A stretch of DNA of 64,000 bases. Origin: Thiocapsa sp. UBA6158 (GTDB lineage Bacteria > Pseudomonadota > Gammaproteobacteria > Chromatiales > Chromatiaceae). Positions 1-9,627 of the stretch are shown in pieces. Each line of letters opens with the position of its first letter. The first letter of the stretch is position 1. Position numbers and translations under genes: made by a program. A model generated the notes under the pieces. That model was not told the DNA's origin, did no database searches, and was given only the letters and a program-made list of their open reading frames with translations. The stretch is taken from contig NZ_DIUM01000135.1 of the NCBI RefSeq assembly GCF_002423035.1, positions 116,813 through 180,812 on the forward strand, written 5' to 3'.

Positions 1-609
1 GTTTAAACGGATCAGCGGCTTACCCAGGAGCACCGTCATGAACGAGCCCAGCGCGGCATAGGAAACGGCCACGACGAACAAGAGCGGGCTGATGCTCCAC
101 ATGACGCCCGAGAAGGCGATCACCGTGAAGCTCGCGTTGAGCAAGAGGAGCACGAACGAGAGCGTCGTGGCGGTGAGGTAGCGGATATCCTCGCTGATGC
201 GTTGATCCGGGTTGGCCAGATCTACCGTGTCCTGCAGGCGAAAATAGGTCCGATCATCGAGATAACGCTCCACGGCTCGCGCCGTCAGCCAGTGGCGCCA
301 CACCAGACCCAAGCGTTCCTCGCTGTAGCGAAAATAGACCGCGACCAGGGTCGAGAGCGCGAACACGCCGACGTAAAGGAGGGCGAAGTGCGTGAAGCCG
401 CTCATGTCCTTGTTCTCGATGGCCGTCATGAAATCCCGGCCGACATAGCTGTTGAGCACATTCAGGCCGTTGATGCCGAACAGAAGCAGGATCAACAAGG
501 TAAACAGCAGCTTCGCTTTGCCGCCGACCTCCGAGCGCGCCAGCATGGCGAGCATTTCGAGGAAGCGTTTCCAGGTGGTGCGGCTGATGGTTGTGCGCAG
601 TGCAATCAT
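1..609 (-). CDS. ABC transporter, fused membrane/ATPase type (SbmA/BacA or YddA-like), N-terminal part only
   Basis: The reverse strand reads open from an ATG at 609 to the window edge, so about 203 N-terminal residues are present and the ATPase half is outside. It begins MIALRTTISRTTWKRFLEML. Hydrophobic segments lie near residues 35-53, 75-93 and 150-190, separated by the motif LNSYVGRDFMTAIENKD and by YFRYSEERLGLVWRHWLT. This arrangement is typical of the SbmA/BacA-like transmembrane region (ABC transporter transmembrane region 2), where the membrane domain precedes a C-terminal nucleotide-binding domain. Homologues import peptides or similar substrates across the inner membrane, but the substrate here cannot be told. 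It is divergent from the glycosidase-like gene that follows. The family call is fairly safe; the lack of a visible ATPase domain is only truncation by the window. Confidence 0.8.
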   Translation of the reverse strand, partial: MIALRTTISRTTWKRFLEMLAMLARSEVGGKAKLLFTLLILLLFGINGLNVLNSYVGRDFMTAIENKDMSGFTHFALLYVGVFALSTLVAVYFRYSEERLGLVWRHWLTARAVERYLDDRTYFRLQDTVDLANPDQRISEDIRYLTATTLSFVLLLLNASFTVIAFSGVMWSISPLLFVVAVSYAALGSFMTVLLGKPLIRLN

Positions 610-816
610 GGTGGAGCCGGGCCTTCGAGATCGGGGAAGCGAGCGCCGGCGGAGCGCACGACGACCCTTCCGGCTACCCTGGTCCAACGTCGCGGATGAC
701 GCTGGCCGGGCGCGAGTATAGCCTTACGCCCTGACCGGTTGCGCGGGATCATCGACGCGATCCTGCGTCGTCCCCGAAACGACCTCTTTCAACCCCACAC
801 GCGGGATCCGCAGCCC

Positions 817-3800
817 ATGACGAGCGAGCTATTGGATGACTTCGTCGACCCTTCGCGTTGGCAGGCCTACGCGTCGGGACGGGCACAGCTTCGGCTGCAA
901 TCCGATAGCGGTCTCGAGGGATCGGCGCTGCGGCTCGACTTCGATTTCCACGGTGGCGGCGGCTTCGTCGTCGTCCGCCGAACGGCAGCGCTCGTGCTGC
1001 CGCCGGCCTACTGTATCCGGCTCGCCCTGTGCGGTGCGATGCCACCCAATGGATTCGAGCTGAAGCTGGTCGATCCGGGCGGGACCAACGTCTGGCGCTA
1101 CCGGCAGGAGATGCTCGAACCCGACGGCGCCTGGCACGTTCTCGAAATCCCGAGCCGCCTGATCGACTTCGCCTGGGGACCGGCCGGCGGCGGTGTGGCG
1201 CGCGCGATCGGTGCCATCGAGATTGCGATCGTCGCCGGCTCGGGAGGGCAGGGCCATCTGTGCATCGCCGACCTTCGCATGGAGGACCGCACGCCGCCCT
1301 GGCCGCCCGAGCTTACGGCATCGTCCGCCCTGCCCGGACACCCGCCTGTGGCTGTCCTCGACCCGGGAACCGCGACCGACTGGCGTGCCGGCTCCGGTTG
1401 CGGGGAGGCATGGCTTACCTTGGATTTCGGTCGCGAATGCGAGTACGGCGGATTGATCCTGCACTGGAGCGACCCCGCGTCCGCTCCGGCCTGCGAGCGC
1501 GCCTTCCGCGTGCAGGCATCGAACGACGGGGAGGATTGGCGCCTGCTCTACTCGGCTTCCCGTGCCGGCAGTGCCTGCAGCTTTGTCGGTCTACCGAACG
1601 CATCCTCGCGCTTTCTGCGGCTTGCGCTCGATCCGGGGCCCGACGGCGTCTATCCGGCACTCGGATCGATCGAGCTTCAGCCCGATGCCTTTTCGCGCTC
1701 TGCCGACGAGCTCTTCCATCATGTGGCCGAGCGCGCGCCGCGCGGGCGCTATCCGCGTTGGCTCTATCGCGAGCAGACCTACTGGACGGCGGTGGATGTC
1801 CCCGACGGGGGGATTCCGGCCCTGCTCAACGAGGATGGCTTGATCGAGGTCGGACCCGCTACGGGCAAAGGCGCCGGCTGGACGCTCGAGCCTTTCTTGT
1901 TCGTCGACGATGGTCTGCTCGGCTGGGCCGAGCTGGCGCCGGCCCCGTGTCTGGAGCAGGGTGAGCTGCCGATCCCGTCCGTCACCGGAACCCGGGCCGG
2001 TCTGGTCCTTGCGACCACCGCCTTCGCGGCCCGCGCTCTCGGGCGCCGGGTGCTCTATGCGCGGTATCGTCTGGAGAATCGGCGCGACACCCCGGTGGCG
2101 TCCACACTCTTCGTCGCGGTGCGCCCCTTTCAGGTCTCGCCGCCTTGGCAGGGCTATGCCGACATCGGCGGCGTGAGTCCGATCCATCGGCTGGCCTATC
2201 GCGACGGCCGGGTTCGAGTGAACGACGAGGAGGTTGTGATCCCGCTGAGTGAGTCGAGCGGATTCGGCGCGGCGACCTTCGATCAGGGTGCGATCCTCGA
2301 TCGGCTCGCACTCGGCCGGCTCCCGCCGGACCAAGCGGTGGAGGACCCGCTCGGCTTCGCCTCGGGTGCGCTGCGCTTCGATCGGGTGCTCCCGCCCGGC
2401 GGGGTCGAGGAGGTCGTGATTGCGATCCCCTTCGCCCGCGATGGCGTGGGGCCGGTCTCGGATGCATTGCGCCTCGGGCACGGGCTCGATGCAAACGCCG
2501 GATTCGCCGAGGCGGTGCGCGACTGGTCCCAGCGGCTCGGCGCCGTTGCCTTTGCTCTTCCACCCTCGGCCCGCCTCCTCGCGGAGACCGCCAAGACGGC
2601 GCTGGCCCACATCCTGATCAACCGCGACGGACCCGCCTTTCAACCCGGCCCGCGTCGCTACACCCGCTCCTGGATCCGCGACGGCGCGGTCATGTCCGCC
2701 GCGCTGCTGCGGATGGGCTGCCGGAGCGAATCGGCGGACTTTATTCGCTGGTATGCAGGGTTTCAGACCGAGGCCGGCGAGGTGCCCTGCTGCGTCGATC
2801 ACAAAGGCCCGGATTGGCTGCCCGAGCACGACAGTCTCGGCGAATTCATCTTCGCCGTCGCCGAGCCGGTGCGCTTCACCGGCGATCGGCAGCTCGCGGC
2901 GGATCTCTGGCCCGCCGTGTGTCGCGCGGTGGCCTATCTGGAGCAGCTGCGCGCCGGTCGGTTGACCGATGCGGAGCGCACGCCCGAGCGTCGGGCCTGT
3001 TTCGGTCTTCTGCCCGAGTCGGTGAGTCACGAGGGGTATCTCGCCCAGCCGGTGCACGCCTACTGGGACGATCTCTGGGCGGTGCGCGGGCTCAAGGATG
3101 CCGCCTGGCTCGCCGAGATCCTCGGCGAGGATGCCGAGCATGTGCGTCTGACCACGCTCTGCGAGGATTTTCGCCGCACGCTCTACGCCTCGATCGCGCT
3201 GACCATGTCCGAGCGCGGGATCGACTTCATCCCGGGCTCGGTGGAATGGGCCGACCCCGACCCGACCGCCATCGCGGTGGCCCTGACCCTGATCGACGAG
3301 GGCTATCATCTGCCCGCAGCTGCCTTGCAGCGCACCTTCGAGGAGCTTCTGAATCGCTTTCGCGCCATGCATGAGCAAGGCGTGGACTGGACCAACTACA
3401 GTCCCTACGAGGTCCGCGTGGTCGGAGCCCTCGTCCGACTCGGGCGCCGCCGCGAGGCCCACGAGGTTCTGCGCGTCCTCCTTGCCGATCTGCGCCCGTC
3501 GGCCTGGCATCAGTGGCCCGAGATCATCTGGCGCGATCCGCGCGCGCCCGGCCATCAGGGCGACCTGCCGCATGCCTGGATCAGTGCCGAGTATGTCCTG
3601 GTCTTCCGCGATCTCTTCGCCTACGAGCGCGAGGCGGACGGGTCGCTCGTGGTCTGTTCCGGGATTCCGCTCGACTGGTTGGATGAGGGCCCGGTGAGCG
3701 TGACCGGGCTGCCGACCTGGTATGGCCGGCTGGACCTGCATCTCGGGCGCGGGGCAGGGGATGCCTTCGAGCTGAGTCTCTCCGGACTCGACCGGATCCC

Positions 3801-3936
3801 GTCGGGCGGGATCCGCTTCGCCCCGCCGCTCGATCTCGCGTCGCGCTCGGTCCGCGTGAACGGCGAGCCGGCGGACGAGGACACGGCGACGGAGCTAGTG
3901 ATCCGGGCCTTGCCGGCGCGCGTCGTCGTGACCTGA
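817..3936 (+). CDS. Discoidin (F5/8 type C) domain protein with six-hairpin glycosidase-like catalytic domain
   Basis: A 1039-residue protein if started at the ATG at 817; an in-frame TTG at 739 would add 26 residues that look non-native. Residues about 1-165 form a beta-rich carbohydrate-binding-like region. Residues about 170-310 resemble an F5/8 type C (discoidin) domain, with the motif RAFRVQASNDGEDWRLLY followed by SSRFLRLALD. The C-terminal half contains SWIRDGAVMSAALLRMG, YWDDLWAVRGLKDAAWLA and LPHAWISAEYVLVFRD, the pattern of an (alpha/alpha)6 six-hairpin glycosidase of the GH15/GH63 kind. No clear signal peptide is visible. It lies immediately upstream of the GH94 gene on the same strand, so a role in processing a glucan, perhaps the osmoregulated glucan made by the next operon, is an inference. 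Substrate and catalytic acids are not assigned. Confidence 0.75.
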   Translation: MTSELLDDFVDPSRWQAYASGRAQLRLQSDSGLEGSALRLDFDFHGGGGFVVVRRTAALVLPPAYCIRLALCGAMPPNGFELKLVDPGGTNVWRYRQEMLEPDGAWHVLEIPSRLIDFAWGPAGGGVARAIGAIEIAIVAGSGGQGHLCIADLRMEDRTPPWPPELTASSALPGHPPVAVLDPGTATDWRAGSGCGEAWLTLDFGRECEYGGLILHWSDPASAPACERAFRVQASNDGEDWRLLYSASRAGSACSFVGLPNASSRFLRLALDPGPDGVYPALGSIELQPDAFSRSADELFHHVAERAPRGRYPRWLYREQTYWTAVDVPDGGIPALLNEDGLIEVGPATGKGAGWTLEPFLFVDDGLLGWAELAPAPCLEQGELPIPSVTGTRAGLVLATTAFAARALGRRVLYARYRLENRRDTPVASTLFVAVRPFQVSPPWQGYADIGGVSPIHRLAYRDGRVRVNDEEVVIPLSESSGFGAATFDQGAILDRLALGRLPPDQAVEDPLGFASGALRFDRVLPPGGVEEVVIAIPFARDGVGPVSDALRLGHGLDANAGFAEAVRDWSQRLGAVAFALPPSARLLAETAKTALAHILINRDGPAFQPGPRRYTRSWIRDGAVMSAALLRMGCRSESADFIRWYAGFQTEAGEVPCCVDHKGPDWLPEHDSLGEFIFAVAEPVRFTGDRQLAADLWPAVCRAVAYLEQLRAGRLTDAERTPERRACFGLLPESVSHEGYLAQPVHAYWDDLWAVRGLKDAAWLAEILGEDAEHVRLTTLCEDFRRTLYASIALTMSERGIDFIPGSVEWADPDPTAIAVALTLIDEGYHLPAAALQRTFEELLNRFRAMHEQGVDWTNYSPYEVRVVGALVRLGRRREAHEVLRVLLADLRPSAWHQWPEIIWRDPRAPGHQGDLPHAWISAEYVLVFRDLFAYEREADGSLVVCSGIPLDWLDEGPVSVTGLPTWYGRLDLHLGRGAGDAFELSLSGLDRIPSGGIRFAPPLDLASRSVRVNGEPADEDTATELVIRALPARVVVT

Positions 3937-3963
3937 GCCGCGGCTGTGCCGACCGAATTTGTC

Positions 3964-4051
3964 TTTAAACCGCGTCCGGAGCGACATGCGATATTTTCGT
4001 TTTGGGTTTGGCTTTGGAGATGTCCACGACCTCGGTGAGGCGCGGTTTAAA
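3964..4051. repeat. Intergenic 85-bp repeat, copy A
   Basis: Starts TTTAAACCGCGTCCGGAGCG and ends GCGCGGTTTAAA, so the ends are inverted repeats. It lies 27 bp behind the stop of the discoidin/glycosidase gene. It belongs to the sub-family with ends like the copies at 20849, 51949 and 58520, but its core has diverged. Confidence 0.85.
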
Positions 4052-4077
4052 ATTTAATATTTTTTAGTATGTTAAAC
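4048..4077. promoter_or_regulatory. AT-rich island between two repeats
   Basis: About 28 of 30 bases are A or T in DNA that is otherwise near two-thirds GC. It includes TTTAATATTTTTTAGTATG, joins copy A to copy B, and sits about 107 bp upstream of the GH94 start. It could hold a promoter or a protein-binding site; no clean -35/-10 pair was found. Confidence 0.35.
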
Positions 4078-4159
4078 CGCTCCGGCTCCAACGGTCGTCA
4101 AGTCGGCCGGGGCCGGTCCCATCCGAAAACATTGCATGTCGCGCCGGGCGCGGGTTAGA
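4072..4159 (-). repeat. Intergenic 85-bp repeat, copy B (second sub-family, inverted)
   Basis: Read on the reverse strand this is a clear relative of the copy at 43967: both share blocks such as CCCGGCGCG, GGATGGGA and CGGCCCCGGC before a GGTTTAA end. It lies 24 bp upstream of the GH94 start codon, so it would be inside the 5' untranslated region if the promoter is further upstream. Confidence 0.85.
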
Positions 4160-4183
4160 TGACGCCTGTCAGGAACCTCAACG

Positions 4184-7100
4184 ATGGACACTGATCGCTA
4201 TAACCGACCGCAGGTCGCGCCTCCCGTCGAGTACCGGCTCTCGAACGGGCGCTATGCGGTGTCGTTCTCGGAGGTCGGCAGCGGTCTCTCATCATGGGAG
4301 TGGATCGCCCTGACCCGCGGATCGGTGGATCCCGTGATCGACGACCTGGGCTCGGTCCTGTATCTGCGCGACCTCGAGACCGGGCGTTTTTGGTCTGCGG
4401 GCTATCAGCCGACCCGGGTCCCGGCGTCGCTCTACCGCTGTCGTGCGGTCGACGAGGGTTCCGAGACACGCGTCGAGCTTGAACGCGAGACCGAGGGGCT
4501 GCTCACCCGTCTCACACTCGGCGTCGAGCCCGACTCCGACCTGGAGTGTCGTCGTCTGAGCCTGCAGAATCGCTCTGCGCGTGCGCGGCGCATCGAGGTG
4601 ACCAGCTATCTCGAGGTCGTCCTGAACGACCCGAACGCGGACGCCGCCCACCCGGCCTTCAGCAAGCTGTTCGTCCAAACCGATCGCGACACCGCATCCG
4701 GCGCACTCTTGGCCCGGCGCCGGCCGCGTGCCGCCGAGGAGCGTTGGCCCTGGCTGGTCCATGCCGTTGCGGGCGCGCAGCCGATCGAATGGGAGACCGA
4801 CCGTCGGCACTTCCTCGGACGCGGCGGCAGTCTGCACACCCCGGCGGCATTGCTCGGCACGGAGCCCTTGTCCGGTGCGCTCGGCAGTGTCCTGGATCCG
4901 ATCCTCGCCTTGCGCGTCGTCGTCGAGCTCGCACCCGAGGGGGAAGAGGAGATCCTCCTCCTGACCGGGGCGGCGGAAGGGCGCGAGGCGGCCCTGGATC
5001 TGATCCGGCCCTTTCGAGAGGGACGCGACACCCGTTCGCCCGCGCGGCGGTCGCCGCAGCCTCCGGAGTCGGCGACGACGACGGTGCCTCCGTGTACCGA
5101 GAGGGACGGGATCGACCGGGACGGCGAGGCCCTGCGATGCTTCAACGGTCACGGTGGATTCTCGCCCGATGGTCGGGTGTACGTGATCCGCCTGCCTTGG
5201 AACGGAACCGCGCTGCACCGCCCGCCTCAGCCCTGGATCAACGTGGTCGCGAACGAGCGCGCCGGGTTCCTGGTCAGCGAGACGGGCGCGGGCTATACCT
5301 GGTGCCGCAACAGCCAGGCCAATCGGCTGACCCCTTGGTTCAACGATCCGGTCGGCGATCCGCACGGCGAGGCACTCTATCTGCGCGACGAGACCGAGGG
5401 CGATTCGGCGGAGGTTCCGCGGGTCGGCGAGGTCTGGTCACCCCTGCCGGGTCCGCGCCCGGCGCCGGTGGCCTACGAGGTCCGTCACGGCTTCGGCTAT
5501 TCCGCATTTCGTTCCGATTACAAGGATCTGGTGCAAGAGGTCACGCTCTTCGTGCCGCGTCGCGACCCGGTTCGCATCCTACGTCTGCGCCTGACCCATC
5601 GCGGGACGCGCCCGCGCGCACTCTCGACCTTCTCGTATCAGCAACTGGTGCTGGGCAGTCAGCCGAGCGCGCCGGCGGCGATCGAGACCGCGTTGGATCC
5701 CAAGCGGGGCATTCTGCGCGCCGTCAACCCGGCCGCGGGCGACTTTGCCGGTGCGATCGTCTTCGCCGCGACCCTGGTCACGAAAGGTCGGGTCGAGCCG
5801 GTTGGGTTCAGCTGCGATCGCGCCGCCTTCATCGGCCGTCATCGCGATCTCGTCTCGCCGGCCGCCGTCCTCTCCGGCGCCGACCTTTGCATGGCCGCGG
5901 GCCCCGGCCTGGACGCCTGTTTCGCGCAGCAGTCGAGGATCCATCTGGCCCCCGGCGAGACGGCTGAATGCGTCTTCCTGCTCGGGGAGTGTCTCGACGA
6001 GGCGGAGCTGGACGCCCTGCTCGCGCGCTATCGCCGTGCGAATGCGGTCGCCGAGGCACTGGCCGAGGCGACGGGATTCTGGACTGATCTGACCGACGCG
6101 CTCCGGGTCGAGACCCCGAGCCCGGCGATCGATCTCATGCTCAACGGCTGGCTGACCTATCAGAACCTAGCCTGCCGCCAATGGGCGCGCTCGGCGCTCT
6201 ATCAGTCCGGCGGTGCCTTCGGCTACCGCGACCAGTTGCAGGATGCCTCCGCCTTGGTCGGCCTGCGCCCGGATCTGACCCGCGCCCAGATCCTGTTGCA
6301 CGCCGCCCATCAGTTCTGCGAGGGCGACGTGCTGCACTGGTGGCATCCAGCCCCGCTGGAGCGCGGTCTGCGCACCCGTTTTGCGGACGATCTGCTCTGG
6401 CTGCCCTTCGTGACCGCCGACTACATCCGCGCGACGGGCGACATCGCGATCCTGGACGAGTCGGTCCCCTTTCTGACGGCACCGCTGCTCGCGCCCGGCG
6501 AGGACGAGGTCTATCTGCGGCCCGAAGACAGCGGCGAGTCGGCCGATCTCTACGAGCATTGCTGTCGGGCCATCGACCGCTCGCTCACGCGCGGCGCACA
6601 CGGCCTGCCGCTGATGGGTACGGGTGATTGGAACGACGGAATGAATCGTGTCGGGCGTCTCGGGCGCGGGGAGAGCGTCTGGTTGGGCTTCTTCCTGTAT
6701 CGCATCCTCGCGGATGTCCTGCCCATCTGCGAACGACGGGGAGACGTCGCCCGCGTCGCCGCCTACTTGGCCTATCGCGACGCTCTGGTCCCTGCACTCG
6801 AAGACGCCGGCTGGGACGGGGCCTGGTATCGCCGCGCCTACGACGACGACGGCATTCCGCTCGGCTCGCACACCAACAGTGAATGTCGCATCGATGCGCT
6901 TGCGCAAGCCTGGTCGGTGCTCTCGGGCGCGGTCGATCGCACCCGGGCCGAACAGGCAATGGCTGCAATGCACTCGGAGCTGGTCGACGAGGAACGCGGC
7001 CTGATCCGCCTGCTCGCGCCGCCCTTCGTCGACACGCCGCAGGATCCGGGCTACATCAAGGGCTATGTGGCGGGCGTGCGCGAGAACGGGGGCCAGTATA

Positions 7101-7606
7101 CCCACGCGGCCTGTTGGGCCGTGATGGCCTTTGCCGAGCTCGGTCACAACGCGCGTGCGGCCGCGCTGCTCGAACGCCTCACTCCGGTCTGGCACACCGG
7201 CACACCCGAGCACTTGGCCGCCTACGGCCTCGAGCCCTATGTGGTGGCGGCCGACATCTACGGCGCGGCGCCGCATGTCGGGCGCGGGGGCTGGAGCTGG
7301 TACACAGGCTCCGCCGGCTGGCTTTACCGTGCGGCCCTCGAGTCGGTGCTCGGGCTGCGTGTCGAGGCGGGGCGCACGCTGCTCATTCGGCCCTGTATCC
7401 CGAACGATTGGCCCGGGTTTCGGATCCTCTACCGCCTCCCCGACGGGACGACCCGTTGCGATATTCGGGTGGCGAATCCGCACGGAGGTGTCGAGGTCGT
7501 CGCGGCTCGTCTGGACGGGCAGGCTGCGGCGCTCTCGGCGGGGACCGCGCGGATCCTTCTGCCGACCTCCTCAGGCTTCTATTCCATCGAAATCGAGATG
7601 GGGTGA
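4184..7606 (+). CDS. GH94 family protein: beta-1,2-oligoglucan phosphorylase-like or NdvB C-terminal-like
   Basis: A 1140-residue protein with two beta-sandwich modules: residues about 1-270, with YLRDLETGRFWSAGYQP, and about 310-640, with GFLVSETGAGYTWCRNSQAN. An (alpha/alpha)6 catalytic domain follows (about 650-1060) with DQLQDASALV, MGTGDWNDGMNRVG, ENGGQYTHAACWAVMA and GGWSWYTGSAGWLYRA. These are hallmarks of GH94 (old glycosyltransferase 36). The D of GDWNDGMN is the usual general acid. Full cyclic glucan synthases of the NdvB type carry a large N-terminal GT84 part that is absent here, so the length fits a stand-alone phosphorylase that cleaves beta-1,2-glucans or related sugars with phosphate. 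Upstream of opgGH, it could recycle the periplasmic glucan or its fragments. It has no signal peptide, so it should act in the cytoplasm. Family call firm, substrate inferred. Confidence 0.85.
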   Translation: MDTDRYNRPQVAPPVEYRLSNGRYAVSFSEVGSGLSSWEWIALTRGSVDPVIDDLGSVLYLRDLETGRFWSAGYQPTRVPASLYRCRAVDEGSETRVELERETEGLLTRLTLGVEPDSDLECRRLSLQNRSARARRIEVTSYLEVVLNDPNADAAHPAFSKLFVQTDRDTASGALLARRRPRAAEERWPWLVHAVAGAQPIEWETDRRHFLGRGGSLHTPAALLGTEPLSGALGSVLDPILALRVVVELAPEGEEEILLLTGAAEGREAALDLIRPFREGRDTRSPARRSPQPPESATTTVPPCTERDGIDRDGEALRCFNGHGGFSPDGRVYVIRLPWNGTALHRPPQPWINVVANERAGFLVSETGAGYTWCRNSQANRLTPWFNDPVGDPHGEALYLRDETEGDSAEVPRVGEVWSPLPGPRPAPVAYEVRHGFGYSAFRSDYKDLVQEVTLFVPRRDPVRILRLRLTHRGTRPRALSTFSYQQLVLGSQPSAPAAIETALDPKRGILRAVNPAAGDFAGAIVFAATLVTKGRVEPVGFSCDRAAFIGRHRDLVSPAAVLSGADLCMAAGPGLDACFAQQSRIHLAPGETAECVFLLGECLDEAELDALLARYRRANAVAEALAEATGFWTDLTDALRVETPSPAIDLMLNGWLTYQNLACRQWARSALYQSGGAFGYRDQLQDASALVGLRPDLTRAQILLHAAHQFCEGDVLHWWHPAPLERGLRTRFADDLLWLPFVTADYIRATGDIAILDESVPFLTAPLLAPGEDEVYLRPEDSGESADLYEHCCRAIDRSLTRGAHGLPLMGTGDWNDGMNRVGRLGRGESVWLGFFLYRILADVLPICERRGDVARVAAYLAYRDALVPALEDAGWDGAWYRRAYDDDGIPLGSHTNSECRIDALAQAWSVLSGAVDRTRAEQAMAAMHSELVDEERGLIRLLAPPFVDTPQDPGYIKGYVAGVRENGGQYTHAACWAVMAFAELGHNARAAALLERLTPVWHTGTPEHLAAYGLEPYVVAADIYGAAPHVGRGGWSWYTGSAGWLYRAALESVLGLRVEAGRTLLIRPCIPNDWPGFRILYRLPDGTTRCDIRVANPHGGVEVVAARLDGQAAALSAGTARILLPTSSGFYSIEIEMG

Positions 7607-8061
7607 GGAGCCGCCGACGGCGGCGATGTCGGCGCCTGACCCGAGCGCGTATAACCCGCGTCGCGACCTCTTGCGGGGGGCTTCACGCGGACCTGACGCT
7701 CGCTTAAGATGTGCGTGTATAAGTGACCTGATCGATGGCGGTTGAGAAGGGTTCGGAGCTTCGCGCTTCGGATCGACACCGCGTCGCACGCCAGGGTCAT
7801 CCTCATCTTCGCGGTGCTCACCGCGGGTCGGCCGAGCGGTCGTCTCCGCGACGTCCGTGCGTCGACGGCGAGCCCGCGGCGAGTGATCCGAATCCATCCT
7901 CGATGGCCACGACGCAGTGTCGCGGCCGGGAGCCGTGCCGCGTGATGTCGGTTGTCCGGACCGCACGGACGCGGCACTCGGCATCGGCGATTCCGCCGCG
8001 AGCAACCCTTTTAACGATCTTCGACCGGCATCTCTCACTGGACAACCTGGCGCTTCAGACT
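7607..8061. other. 455-bp gap upstream of opgG, no gene recognised
   Basis: The opgG frame stays open through part of this gap but reads as an Arg/Ser/Pro-rich sequence with no secretion signal, so it is not regarded as coding. The gap ought to hold the opgG promoter; no confident -35/-10 pair or repeat copy was seen. Confidence 0.5.
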
Positions 8062-9627
8062 ATGAATCCATCTCGCGACCTCAAACGAATCTCCGTCGGC
8101 CTGCTCGTCGTCTTGGCGATGACGCTGGCGGGAGAGGCCGTATCCCAGCCCGCTGCAGCGCCGGAGGATGCCGGCGTGCCCGGTGCCTTCACCTTTGCGA
8201 ACGTCGTGCGCCGTGCCGCGGATCTGGCACAGGCGCCTTACCAACGCGATGCGCCCGAGCTTCCCGAAGCCTTCGCATCGCTCGATTACGACGGGTTCCG
8301 CGATATCCGTTTTCGACCGGATCACTCACTGTGGCGCGGCGACGGTCTGCCGTTTCAGGTCCAGTTCTTTCATCGCGGATTCATGTTCCAGGACCGTGTG
8401 ACCATCAATCTGATCGAGGGGGAGCAGGTCACGCCGGTCGAGTTCTCCACCGAGCTGTTCGATTACGGCAAGAACCTGGTCCCCGAGCAGATCCCGCATG
8501 ACTTGGGATTTGCGGGTCTGCGTCTGCTCTACCCCATCAATCGCGACGATCTCTTCGACGAGGTCGCGGTGTTCCTCGGGGCCAGCTATTTCCGTGCGGT
8601 GGCCCAGAATCTGAATTACGGGATCACCACGCGCGGTCTGGCCATCGATACCGGTCTGTCGACCCGCGAGGAGTTTCCGCTGTTTCGCGAGTTCTGGATC
8701 GAAAAACCCGCCGAGGACGCGGTCGAGATCAGGGTCTATGCCCTCATGGACAGCCCGCGTGTTTCCGGGGCCTATCGGTTCGTGATCAAGCCAGGCCTCG
8801 AGACGACCATGGAGGTCAAGAATCACCTCTATTTCCGGGACTCGGTCGAGAAGGTCGGCATTGCGCCCTTGACCAGCATGTTCATGCACGGCGAGCTTAC
8901 CGAGCGGTTCATGGATGATTTCCGCCCCGAGGTGCATGACTCGGACGGACTCATCATCGAGACCGGGACCGGCGAGCGCATCTGGCGCCCCTTGATCAAT
9001 CCGCTCGGTCTGCGCATCAGTACCTTCCAGGTCGAGAACCCGCGGATGTTCGGCCTGCTGCAGCGCGACCGCGACTTCGCTCACTATCAGGACCTCGAGG
9101 CCCACTACCACAATCGCCCGAGCGCGCAGGTCGAGCCCATCGGCGACTGGGGCAAGGGCGTGGTGGAGGTGGTCGAAATCCCGAGCAACTCGGAGCGCTA
9201 CGACAATATCGTCGCCTTCTGGACACCGGAGCGCCGCGTCGAGGCGGGCGACGAGATGGAGTTTGCCTATCGCCTGAGATATTCGGCTGATCCGGAGGAG
9301 CGTTTGACCGGCGGACGGACCCTGGCGACCCGCATCGGCGCTGCGGGAACCGACGAGCTGGATTCCGATCGGCGGAAATTCGTCGTGGATTTCGTCGGCG
9401 AGAACCTCTCGAAGCTGCCGGCCGAGACCCCGGTCATGGCGACCGTCACCACGACCTCGGGCGAGCTGTCTCCCCCGATTGCGCAGCGCAATCCGGAGAC
9501 CGGCGGTTGGCGTCTGTTCTTCGAGCTGACACCCGAGCGCGGTCGAACCGCGGAGCTGCGCGGCTTCCTTTATGACGGGAGCGACGTGCTGTCGGAGACC
9601 TGGAGCTTCGAATGGATTCCGCAGTGA
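8062..9627 (+). CDS. opgG: Glucan biosynthesis protein G (periplasmic)
   Basis: A 521-residue protein, close to the roughly 510 residues of Escherichia coli OpgG. The start chosen is the ATG at 8062, because it puts a signal peptide (MNPSRDLKRISVGLLVVLAM, cleavage near AVSQPAAA) at the N-terminus; the frame is open further upstream but codes implausible sequence. Family motifs seen include YDGFRDIRFRPDHSLW, FQVQFFHRGFMFQD and GLRLLYPINRDD early, TSMFMHGE in the middle, and RIWRPLINPLGLRIS and GVVEVVEIPS later. OpgG and OpgD act in the periplasm on osmoregulated periplasmic glucans; the family has recently been shown to include beta-1,2-glucanases (GH186). The last codons overlap the next gene by 16 bases, and opgH follows, so the genes are one operon. 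Confidence in family and start is high. Confidence 0.95.
   Translation: MNPSRDLKRISVGLLVVLAMTLAGEAVSQPAAAPEDAGVPGAFTFANVVRRAADLAQAPYQRDAPELPEAFASLDYDGFRDIRFRPDHSLWRGDGLPFQVQFFHRGFMFQDRVTINLIEGEQVTPVEFSTELFDYGKNLVPEQIPHDLGFAGLRLLYPINRDDLFDEVAVFLGASYFRAVAQNLNYGITTRGLAIDTGLSTREEFPLFREFWIEKPAEDAVEIRVYALMDSPRVSGAYRFVIKPGLETTMEVKNHLYFRDSVEKVGIAPLTSMFMHGELTERFMDDFRPEVHDSDGLIIETGTGERIWRPLINPLGLRISTFQVENPRMFGLLQRDRDFAHYQDLEAHYHNRPSAQVEPIGDWGKGVVEVVEIPSNSERYDNIVAFWTPERRVEAGDEMEFAYRLRYSADPEERLTGGRTLATRIGAAGTDELDSDRRKFVVDFVGENLSKLPAETPVMATVTTTSGELSPPIAQRNPETGGWRLFFELTPERGRTAELRGFLYDGSDVLSETWSFEWIPQ

Noticed and set aside
1..8. GTTTAAAC at the first bases, similar to repeat ends
   Set aside because: It is inside the coding region of the ABC transporter and is followed by coding sequence, not by the repeat core.
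7735..8061. N-terminal extension of opgG by 109 residues
   Set aside because: Reads as Arg/Ser/Pro-rich sequence and would bury the clear signal peptide that begins at 8062.
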